Positions 21,201-33,200 of a DNA stretch of 64,000 nucleotides are shown one piece after another (position 1 is the first letter of the stretch; every line of letters begins with the position of its first letter). The stretch is from Tribonema minus (lineage: Eukaryota; Sar; Xanthophyceae; Tribonematales; Tribonemataceae): positions 248,001 through 312,000 of the forward strand of contig JAFCMP010000033.1 in NCBI GenBank assembly GCA_017506865.1. Reading direction: 5' to 3'. The position numbers and the translations under genes were made by a program. The notes under the pieces are model-generated. The model was not told the DNA's origin and searched no databases. It worked only from the letters and a program-made list of their open reading frames with translations.

Positions 21201-24200
21201 GAATGCAGGCTGGACTGCGAGCGGCTCTTGCAGTATTGTAGCTGGAGGTTGCAGGAGCGTGCGGCAGTGTTCCGAGCTGTTCAGCCCTGACTGGGAGCAG
21301 CCCCTGTGAGCACACTAAGGGGCAGTTTGCTGCTGGCAGGCTGCACTTGAAGTAGGGAAGTAGCTGTAACTTGAAGTGCCGTGACGTGGCAAAACCCTAC
21401 GTATGGCGTCCGCAGCCTCCAGCTACCTTGTGCATGCCATTGCAGCAAGGATTGCCGCTGCGCTTGCTGCGCACAGTGCTGATGCTGTGCAAGGGCCTGA
21501 GTGGGTTAGGGTGTAGGGTGTGGTGGGGGTGTTGCGGCGCTGGAGCAATGCGAGGCAAGCCTTCTAAAAGTCAGTCCTGGACTGCATCTCCCTCACAACG
21601 TGTACTTGAGGTGGAACGGTGCAGTTGCGCTTTGAAAGCTATCTGGTGTCCGGGTGTCTGTCCGCACAGTGCCAAGGGGCGGCCCGTCCAGATGACTTGA
21701 GACTCATGACTCAAGACTTGTGTGCAGCGCAATCTGTGCCCCCGCGCGCCCCGCAGAGCCCGTGCTGATGCCCAAATTTGAAGCAACTCATCACCTTGGC
21801 ATGCGCCAATCTACTTCAGCGAGAACCATGCTCGACTCGGAACCTCACAGCAGAGAGCGCCGCTGCTGTACGACTCCCGACTCGTGACTCGCAGAACCCG
21901 CGCCGCGGAGGCCCTCGCCGCAGCGCCGCAGCTCCATGAGCAGGGCCACGGGGTCATTTCGCATGAAGAAATCGCACATCTTTGCATCGCAGCACTGCGT
22001 GACGCCACAACTGCAGGCGGCCTCGCGGGAGACGAGCGCCGCCGACGCCTTGGAGTCTGACTCGGTGAGAGCTCTCGTGTGTGAGTGAGTCGCTGGTGTA
22101 TAGATGCCTGGGGGTCTGACGCTGACTCTGACTCTGTGACACTGTGAGTGTGAGCTCTTGGCGTAAACGCTTGAGAGTCTGAGACAGTGGGTGCCTGGAG
22201 TCTGACTCGGCGAGACTCCCGTGTTTGAGTGAGTCACTGGTGTCGCGTAGCACGTGCGTGGAATGCATGTTTCGACGGAGCGCGTGTGATGTGAGGCATC
22301 CGCTTCACTTCAACTTCCAACAGCTTGTTGTTGTGAAGCCGTCCTGTCACATGCTTAGCACTGATATATTTAATCCTGAGCGCTGCTGTCAACGCCGCTT
22401 CGCGCTTTACAGCCTCTATGGCTTACCCTATCTGATGCGTGCTATTGCAGCCTGATGATATCCACCAATGCATAACACGATTTTAGTGACACAAGCCAGA
22501 ATTGGAACAAGCTCCCCCATACAGCCGGGGTCCTGGCCTTCTACTTATACGGTGGCTGCCCTGTGCATTGTTCCCCCAATCGGTAGGGCATTTCAGCATT
22601 CTCTTTGCGTGGTGCACTGCATGCCTTCCCACGAACTCAAACGGTGCCCATGAGCAAACTCCGTTTGGCTTTTGTTCTTACTCTTGGCCCTCGTCAGACG
22701 GGTGACATGCCGCTGCGGCACTGACTGCCCTTGCATCTCATGGTTCATTTTTGCCGTTCGCTCTGCGCTTGGTGTACTGCATGCATGCCTGTGAATTGCC
22801 ATCAACTGCGGCCAGCAGCAACATTTGCTCAGCAATTTCAGAAGATTTTCTTCATTCTCGTGGCTATGAACATATGGGAGGATTTCCGTCATACTCGTGG
22901 CTCATATGTCTGGACAAATGGGAGCGAAGCCTGCCCTGGCACCTTGTGGCGTCCTGTAACAGCAGTTTTGTTGGGGTGCTCCGCGCGTCGCAGCTGCAAC
23001 GCGCCATGAGCGAGATCTACCGGGACCTGACGCTGCTGCGTAACTTTGCCATCATCAACTACACGGCTGCCGTCAAGCTGCTCAAGAAGCACGACAAGAA
23101 GCTCGCAAAGCCTAAAGGTGATGACTTTCTGCATGAATGTTGTCGGAGAGCGAGCCATCATGAATATTGTGTAAGAGCCGAGAAATAGAAGCCAAACGGT
23201 GTTCAAGAAGCACGACAAGCAGAGAAGCTTACACGGCCGCCATCAAGTTGCTCAAGAAGCACGACAAGAAGCTGGCAAAGCCCATGCCTTTTTCTGTACT
23301 CCATGTATTGTAAAGGCGCCAAGAGAGTAACATTGATCGTTGAAGAAGCTCAAGACGAATCGCAAAGCTCAAAGGTGACAAGCTCATGTTCAAACTGTTT
23401 TCAACACTCAAGAAGCACGACAAGGTGTGCTAACCCCAAAGGTGGTGGATCTCTTTTGTGAGCATTATTTGTTGCGCTTGACGAGCACCACAACAAGCTC
23501 GCAGAGCTCAAATGTTGATGGTATCGTATATGAGACTTGCAAAGGTGCCCCTTAAAGCGTACGAGAAGCAGAGCAGCTGGCAGAGCGCCAAGGTGTTGGA
23601 TAACTTATATTTAACTGTCTGACTCGTGGCCAATGACTGCAGCAGCGGCGACCACCGTTATTGGTGGAAGGCACTTGCGGCTAACCATCCCTGGTCACCT
23701 ACATCTCTACGATCTTTCGAATCGTTTTTCATTACGACTTTAAAATAAATGTAACCAATGAGCATAAAACATAAAATAGCTTGCAAACTGCAAGGGTGAT
23801 GACCGCATGAGTGTAGCATCATGGTCATCGGAAAGCACAACAAGAACCTTGAAGCTCGAAGGCGGTAACCTCAGTAATGAGCATGAAAACAGAGTCTGCG
23901 CGCGCAGTATCAAGTGCTCGTGTACACCATCTATTCAAATGGGAGCATCACTTGAGTCCTCCCGTAAATGTTCGGATTCAACGGGGGTAGTCCTCAAACC
24001 CTCGTTACATCCTGCCCCTGAGGATGCAAGCAAGCAGCAGCCACTGCCCACTGATTTTGCCAACTTCATGTTGAACTTCCTCAGGGCCGCGCAAGCGCAC
24101 CACCAGCACCAGCAGCCTCCACTCCATGGGCATGAGCTTCCGCGGGCTGCAGCCGCAGGCCCCCAAGAACACGGACGCGGCAATCCTCGCAGCAGCGCTC

Positions 24201-27200
24201 AAGCCCAGCGATGCCATCACGGCTGATGTGATGGCATACCTGCACCGACAGGTGAGCGGGGGGTTAGGGTTAGCGTTGGACATAGGGTCAGGGTTGGACG
24301 TAGGGTTAGGGTTGGACGTAGGGTCAGGTTCAGGATTGCGGTGATGGGATATCTGCACCGACAGGTGAGAGGGGGATTAGGGCTGTGGTTAGGTTTAAGA
24401 TTGCGATGATGGAATATCTGCATCGATAGGTGAGCGGCGGGGTAGGGTTAGGATTGGACTTAGGGTTAGGTTTAGCGTTGTGGTGACGGAATGTCTGCAC
24501 CGACAGGGGAGTGGGGGGTTATGGTTAGGGTTGGTCTTGGGGTTAGGTTTAGGGTCGGGGGTGAGCGCGTGGACAGAGCGCTGCTGAATGCTACGCAAGG
24601 GATAGGAAGGGTTAGGCTTGAGCGCATGACAGATACAAGGAGTTTTATGTTCTGTGACTGGCGCCATCATGTATACATGCCCCGTCTCGTGGCAGGACCT
24701 ATTCAGCGCCTTGACGAGGTGACGCGCATGTTGAACCATCTCATGTTCTGTAACCGACGCTATCATGCATACATGCATGCCCCGTCGCGTGGCAGGACTT
24801 CTACGCGCTCAAGCGCCTCACGCAAGAAAAGCAGTTTCACTCTGTGAACTGTGAGTGTAACTGACGCCATCAAGCGTACGTGCCCGTCTCGCGGCAGGAC
24901 TTCTACACGCTCAAGCGCCTGGACGAAGTGACGCGCATGTGCGAGAAGGAGTTTTTGTGCTCTGTAACTGTAACTATAACTGACGTCATCACGCATACAT
25001 ACATGCCCCAACTCGTGGCAGGACTTCTACACGCTCAAGCGCCTCGACGAGGTGACGCGCATGTGCGAGAAGGAGTTTGCCATCATGTTCTGCAGCGGCA
25101 ACGTGTCGCAGGCGCGCGGCATGCTGCTGCCGCAGAAGACGGACGAGCGCTTCGACTGGGCGCAGTTCCAACTCGGTTACCATCTTGGCATCGCGGCAGT
25201 CCTGGTGAGCACTAATAAGGCGCTAATGGAAATAAATGAATGTAGTACTGTAGACAAGGGCATGGTCAAGCGTTTTGATTGGGCGCAGGTCCAGCTCTCG
25301 GCTACCACCTGGGCATTGCGGCGGTCCTGGTGAGCACTGTTGTGTGATCGATTTGAGGCGCAGATCAAAGCGTGCACGCTGCGCTGACACGCAACTGGTC
25401 AAGAGAAGAAATTGTGTATGCATGCCGCTACCGCTGAAGTGAATATGCCGAACACAACGGCTGTGTCCAAATCCAGTTGGGGTACCGCCTGGGGAGTGCA
25501 GCAGTCTGCTGATGTTAGCTGAGGGCCCCACATGTGGCTGGGTTGCTGTCAGTGGGCACTGTTTTTGTTGGGATTGATACTTTGTAGCATCAAACATGGA
25601 ATAAGTAACGTGCTGACTAATGATGAGCCTGTGAGCGCGCTGCTGCTCGGGAATCTTGACAAGCACTGCTTGAAAATCTTGACAAGCACAACGACCACAA
25701 CACCAATGTCGTACCAGCCTCTGGTAAACACAGCCTGCTATGTAGGGTTGGCTTGACGTTATGATCAAAGTATATGTTTTTTTTGCTGTTTGAGCCTGGT
25801 CTGCGTGTCGTGTCATGCGAGGCGTAGGATGTGGCAGGCTCTCCTGGCGAGCATTGAGGCAGAGGTAGGAATGCACACTGGGGCTGAGGGCTTGGACAGC
25901 AGGAGGCAAGCGAGAAGCACCAACTGTGGGTGATATGTAAAAGAAATTAATGTTTGCTGCTGCTGCAGACGCTCTCTGATTGCGTCATTGGGAGGCACCA
26001 TTCCAGTGAGGGCATCTCAGGGTGTCGTCCGGGCGCTATGGCAGACTGGAAGAGCACTGCAGAGCGGGGCAGGAAAGTGTGGCGAGGGCTCAGGGCCTGA
26101 GGTTCAAGCGGTCCGACACTTGGGCGTGGCACATGCCCTACGTGAGCAGGCTCTGCACTAAGAGCGGTGTAGTGAGCACTGCAGCCATCATCATGCCGAT
26201 GAGGCCTGTCAGCGTTGGCCAGCGTGACACAGCGGTGGGGAATGTTTTGCAGGCGGTTGCACAGACCAGGCCACGGCGCATGCTGAGGGCATTCCCACTT
26301 GTGTGTCATAAAGAGCAACTTCAAACAACGCTCTGCTGCTCGGCCCCATTAGCCTGAATCTGACCTGGCTCTCACTTCAATCCTGATGTATTGTCGGCCT
26401 CGTGCAGTGCGGAACGCTTTGTGGGCTGCTGCAGAGTCTAGGGCAGAACCCATGCTGACGGCATTTGCACTTGTGTCACAGAACAGCAAACACAAAGGCC
26501 ATTCTGCTGCTCGGCCCTGATTATCCTGACCTTCATCTGGTCGTTGCTCTAATGCTGATTGATGGTGCTCTGTTTCTCCGTGAACAGGCATTCTGGGTTG
26601 TCTGGGACTGCTGCGTAGAGGTGTTCAAGCGGGGAGAGGTGAGCCAGTACACCACTGCAGCGCGCATACACAAGTGTACTCTGGTAGGTCAGGCAACAAG
26701 TGGCTGCGTGGAGCAGCTTGTTCGCAAGGCAACGCGCATGTGATTGACTGCACATGTCATGAATGCGTTCAATCGCTGAGCCCTTGGGTGTGCGCGATAC
26801 ATGCCTACGCGCTCCCTGCAATTGGCTTGTGTCATTGTGCTGAGCAACGCCGCAGTAGCAGTGATGCTAAAGCAGCTGTCAGCATTAGACGGTGCCATTG
26901 TCGGGACTTGCCGCATGCAATTAGCCCCACTGACATTTTGTGCCAAAAAAAAACGTGACCAGTCAAATGCTGGCAAACTGCATCACATAAATTGGCAAAA
27001 ACAATGAGGTCACACTTTTTGCGCTGAGGGGCCCGAATGCTGCTGCTGCATAATGGTGTGGCTGCGCCTCTTGAACGCAACTTGCTGTTGCGTAACCGCT
27101 GTAACGAGCAGACACGAACCATTGAACTATAGGCCAAACACAGAACAAGCCCATATTCCAACAGCTGGCACAGTGCATGTTCTGCTGTGTATCAGCGCTA

Positions 27201-30200
27201 CGCAGCGTTTGCAAACAACACAAACTGACATTGACAACCACACCTGGCCTGTGGGTACCACCTGTCTAGTTCATTTGCTGCGTAGCTCAGTTTGCTGTGT
27301 CTGTTACCTCTTAACAAAGCAGTGCCATTGCACGCTGCGCATGTTGTTGCTTGTCAACGGTGTTGCCTTTCCCACCACACTCTGTTGCATCTTTGATTTG
27401 CCAAACGGCAGAACTCCCTTTTGCCAAGTGGAGGTCGGGCCACCCTGCCTTCATTCACATCATGCAATTGGTGTCATTGCTGCTCACGTTACAGAGCTGC
27501 TCAAGCATGCACATTTCGCTGCGAGGGCAGTGTGTTCCAGTTGTGCGCTCCAGTCGCCGGTGCATTGTCGTTTCCGGCTTTTTACCGGAGAGTCATGTTG
27601 AAGTTTGGCACGTCACATTCGCTGCTGACGGTGTGGTGCCTCCCCGACGTCACTGCATCTGTCGCGGCAGGATGTGAGCGTGATGGGGCAGCCTGCGTTT
27701 AGGGTCTACAGGTGAGATTTCATCCATTCACTTCACGGGTGACGCACCATGAACACATCACCAACTTCATAAACTTGACTACACACTGGCACTGGCAGCG
27801 TTGCGCGCGACTGAGAGCATGGGGGTTGGTACACCAGAACAGTCTGCGCACCTGCGCCAATGGCGTGCTGTCATGCTCCGGCATAGCCAGATGCATCGGA
27901 AAAAACGTGGCGCACGAGGACACTCAAGCCGTCTTTCATGGGGCACCAAAGTCCCCTTCAAAATTAATCGGGCGTTGCTGCATTGAGCCTGCACCATGCA
28001 AAGGTCAGCAGTTCTGCACCTTTTCGTTTCGAAGAGTCCGTGCCCGATTTGCGTGGCCGTTCTCTTTGCCTCATTTTGAGGCAAAAGTCCAGGTCACTTC
28101 TCTTCGAAGCTGGCGTAGATTGAAAAGGGGCGTTTGGGCCCCAATCCAGGGCGCCTGATTTGTTTGCCATAAAAGACGGCCTCAGTACTGCAAAACATAA
28201 TCTCATTCTCATCTGCCGACATTGTTGATCAGTACCACAAGCGTGAGCGCGCCTGATCCCAGCCTGGAGTGCTCTCCCATTTGCTCCCTTGGCACGCATG
28301 GATGCAGATGTGGTGTAGCGTGTCATGTGTGATCATAAAAGTACACAATTAGGGTTAGGGTTGCGGCTCAGCATTGCTCGTCAGCGCATGCGTTCCTCGA
28401 CAATGGCTTCGTGCGGCAATCACAGGCATGCAATTCGTAGACACTTTTATTTATTTATTTTTTGGCTGTACCATTTCCTGGCTCAGATGCGCAATCTGCT
28501 TGACCCGCTCGTCGGCTTCATGAAGCTGCTGCCGTGATGTTGAAAGGAAGGGGTGTCTTGACTGTCATTGCCAAGGTCTATGCTATAGCTTTAATGCAGT
28601 ATACACCTTGCTGACTCAAGCTGCGTATGCTCAAGGCACCTCCATAACTCCCTACGCCTGTCAGGCGCGGAATACATTTCTGTCGCTGTGCACTGCTGCT
28701 GCTTGGTGCTGGGCCTTTCCTACCATTAGTGAGCAAGGACAAATCGCTGTTTGCAATAAAGCACGTGTGAGCACGAGGCACTGCTGCTGGTGTCTGCCCA
28801 CACCTGCCCCCTACAAGTAGTTGAAAAATACTTCAGGTACTGAGGTTTGTTTGATCTCGTGCATGTGAGCGCAGGGGTGTTGCGGGCCTGCTGCTGCTGC
28901 ACTGGGCGTGGGGCTTCAGCGTGCTGGTGTGGACGCGCACGCGCATCAACTTCATCTACCTCTTTGAACTCGACCCGCGCCACCAGGTACGCTGGCGTGT
29001 ATGTATGTATGTGCTGTTGCGTATGCTGCTTACCGTTCAGATGACATGGTGCATCAACTTCATATACCTCTTTGAACTCGACCCGCGGCACCAGGTACGC
29101 TGGACTGTATTCATGTACGTATGCTGCTTACCGTTCGTGCTGACAAAGTGCATTAAATTCAGCCAAAGTGCATCAACTTCAGCCAAAGTGCATCAACTTC
29201 ATCTACCTCTTTGAACTCGACCCGCGGCACCAGGTACGCCGAGGTGTATGTATGTATGTATTGCGTGTGCTGCTTACCGTTCCTGTTGACAAGTGCATCA
29301 GCTTTATATAAGTACCGCTTCAACTTCGACCTGCGGCACCAGCGGCGCTGGGGTGCATGCAGTATATATGATTGCATGTACTGCTTACCATTCCCGTTGA
29401 GAAAGTGCGTCAAGTTCAATTACCTCCTTCAGCTCGCCCCGCGGCACCAGGTGCACTGGAGTGCACGCAGCATATATGGTTGCCCTTGCCACCCAATTGT
29501 GGAAAGCGCTGTGGCGTCCTCCCATTTACACAGCAGCTGAGGGACCTCTATAGTGATGGCACTGAGGACGAGGAGAAAGAAGCTGCTGACATCAGCCCCT
29601 GTAGCAACTCTGGCTCCATCGCTGAGCTGAGCTGACAAGCTTGTGCACACTCAGCAGGGCAGCCTTCCCCTTCTGGGGTTACCGGATCACCCCATAGCAA
29701 AGGCGATGATGGCAGGGGGACAATCAGAATCGCACACAGCGGCAACGCTGGAGGCCATTCATTTGCCGGCGGAGTTCATGCCTGTTTGGTGTGAGTCTGT
29801 GCCCGCAGCTGACGCCCTTGTCTCCGATGTCACCTCGACAGCAGTACCAATTGGTTTCGAGCGAGTCCTGGTGTGGTGGCGGCTGCAACATCTGACAATG
29901 TCTGTGAAGAGCAAAACTGCCTGTTGTGCTTGTTGTTGAGCCCACCACAGTTTGCCTCGCCCGCTTGCGCTGCAGGCACCGCCCATTTCGATCTTCAACG
30001 ACGCAGCCCTAGAGACGGTGGTGTTTCTGGCCAATCTGCTGGCCTACTACAAGGTAAGAGGTTCCAACACATGTTTCATCAACTGTGTTTGTGTGTGCGA
30101 GGTGAAGGTGATCAGATGAACTCGCACTTCAAAGTTGAGCATGCGCTGCACGGAACACCTCTTTCAGGAGCTTGTGGCATTAAGATTGCAATACTTCGAG

Positions 30201-33200
30201 GAGCTGCAATAAGACACCTTAGGCTCTTCAACTGTATGCCCTGAGTTATAGTAGCAGTAGTTTCGGTTTTGTGACGAGGCGTGAGACTTGTGCTGAGCCT
30301 GTGCTGACGGTAAATCAGCTGCATGCGTGCGACTGACGCCTGCAGTTGCGGAAATTTCCAACCTCAATCCTTACCCTGCTTTGAATGCATCGCATTTGGG
30401 GATTGATGTTTGCACCAATCGCAGCGGCACCTGTAGACGCAGCACTTGCATCAGCTCCTCTAGTGATCAGCAGCAAAAATGTGCGCCATTGTCTTGCTCA
30501 CAATACCCATGTGCCCCACTGCAGACCTGGAGCCATTGCAGTTGGCAGCAACGTGGAAACACCCTTTCTTGGAAGTAGTTAGAACGTCCACCCCCCCTTT
30601 CACAGATATAGAACAGCAATGCATAAGGATAGTATCTGCTGCTCTTTTCCAGGCAGGTGCTTGGACCAATGTCTGCTCACTTTCAATAAACGCCCGTCAT
30701 GACATTCCCAATTGATTCTTATTCTACTTCACTGTCGCATTGACAAACTGCTGGTACTAATTGTTGGCCGCACTGCGCGCATACATGACCGACGCTTGTC
30801 ACAACGCAGGCACAAATGGGTCTGCCCACGCGCAGCTTCGTCCCCCCTGGCATATACCCTCTGGTGCTGTGCCTATATACAGCCAAGAGGCTCATCTACC
30901 CCATGGACGTCAAGATGGAGGTAGGCGCAATTCTGTCTGCTCGCAACATTGCTCACATGATTATCACGGCACATCAGAGGAGTATAGCAAGAGCGCCAAT
31001 GGAACTGCATGTCAAATCCGTGGCTCGAACCATTATCACGGCACATCAGAGGAGTAGAAGATAGAAGAGCGCCAATGAATCTGTGTTTTAATATCCGTGG
31101 AACACCCGGAGCATTCTACGTGATTACAGGTTCCCCTTCATGTGCCATTCCTTGACTTCAGCCCGTCCCTCAAACCCCCGCTCGTCCGCATGCTGTCGTT
31201 TTCACGTCATGTCAGAGGAGTAGAATGTAGCAAAAGCTCCAATGAAACTGTGTTCAACAATCCGTGGAATTACCAGATGATTCTATTCTATGTGGACGCA
31301 TGTTCTGTGTGCTGAATTGCAGCCCCTGCCCCTCAACCCCCTATCCTTCTGCATCCGCATGCTGTAGTTCGTGCACGCGATGTGGGCCTGCACTCATGTG
31401 CCCACCGCCAATCAGCTGTTCTGTTGCTTACCGCCGCTGCCTTCTAAAGCGAAGTCATGTGTACTTTCGCCGGCGTTGTCGGCAACGCACAAAACCGCCG
31501 CTGTATCCAGCTTACGTGGCTAACGCATCGCATCTCAGTATCTGCAGTGTGCTTGTTGGACTGCAACGCGTGCTCATGCTGTTGCTGCGTACTGCCTTCA
31601 TCGTAAGAATTGACCCAAGCTTCTAGTGCAGATCCGCTGCTGTTCCCATTGTCGCGCGCTGTACAGATCTGGAAAGTACTGGCCAGAATTCTGGTTTCAC
31701 CGTTCTCAAAGGTGAGCGCGGCAGTGTTTCGCACGCCACTGGAGCATTGGCCGTAGCCCTAATCTCAGCCTTGTGCTGGTTCAGTTCAGCTCACTTTGAC
31801 ACTTTGCGCTGAGGCGACCTGGCGATTATACGGGTGCCGCAGCATATGCACCTTGCCACTGACGACACGCATTGCAGCTGCGGATTCGCGGGGTGCCCAA
31901 GGAACTCAGCCCAGTATGAATCAAAACGATAGTGTGTTCAGCGCTGCAAGCTTCAAAGCGGTCTGTTGGTGCATGGTAAGGTGGAGCGCAGTCATTAGCA
32001 GCAAATGGCGCTTAAGTGTTGGATCAAACGCCGTTCATCTGCTGGCACTCACAGCTGTTGCACATGCAAATCCACCACCAGCAACCTCAGCTGCTCACTT
32101 CAATCGCTGCCCGCTTGAAGTGCCACAGCGCACGGGCAGCACGTGATGATACATACATGCCTACCTTGCATACCAGCAGCGTGACCTGTCCCTGTGCTCT
32201 CCTCTGGGTGGGGTTACGATTAGGGTTACATTAGAAACAACGGTATTTGCAGCAGCTGCTTTATCAAGTGACTGCTGCGCGGTCTCGCTGGCAACTGGCG
32301 AACTGGTAACGCAAGTGAACAAATGACTTCATGGTTTGTTGCAGCGACATGCAAGTCAGAGTTGCGGAAGTGTTGCTTGACAGCAAGCGACGAATCTCCC
32401 CGCACGCCACCTGTCACACCTGACAGCACGCCACTTGTCGCCGCGTCCCTCCCACGCCGCTGGACTCCTTTGCACTGAGACGTCGAGGCACTGCTCGACG
32501 CACCGACGGCTCGCCATCTATCTCACCTGACAGCTCGCCACCTGTCACACCTGACATCGCGCCACCTGTCACCGCTGCCCCTGCTCGCAGGTGGACTTCT
32601 TTGCCACGTACTGCGCCGACGTGCTGACCAGCAGCGTCAAGACAGTGCTCGACATGGCCTGGACGATTGGGTTCTTTCTCAGCGGCGACTTCCTCATGGA
32701 TCGCCACGTCTGGATGGCACGCCATAAATCCAACAGCTGGGAACAGGTAGGGTTAGGGTTAGGGTAAATCCCTACATGTATGGTATGAATGAATCCATGT
32801 ATATACATAAGTCCAACAGCTGGGAGCAGGTAGGGTTAGGGTTAGGGTAAATCCCTAGATAGAAGTTTGTGAATAAAAGTATGACGATGCATTTATGTTC
32901 AACAGCTGGGAGCAGGTAGGGTTAGGGTTACGGTAAATCCCTAAATAGGAGTCTATGAATAAATCCATGACTATGCATAAGTCCAACAGCTGGGAGCAGG
33001 TAGGGTTAGGGTCAGGGTAAATTCCTACATCTATAAATAAATCCATGGATATACATAAATCCAACAGCTGGGAGCAGGTAGGGTGGGGGTTACGGTTGGG
33101 AGCCCCTCAGTAGCGTACTCAGTCGCGGCTGCTGGAAGCAGGTGGGGAGGGTCAATGTCACAACAATAAATTGAAGTTTTTCACTGCGAGCACCTCAGGT

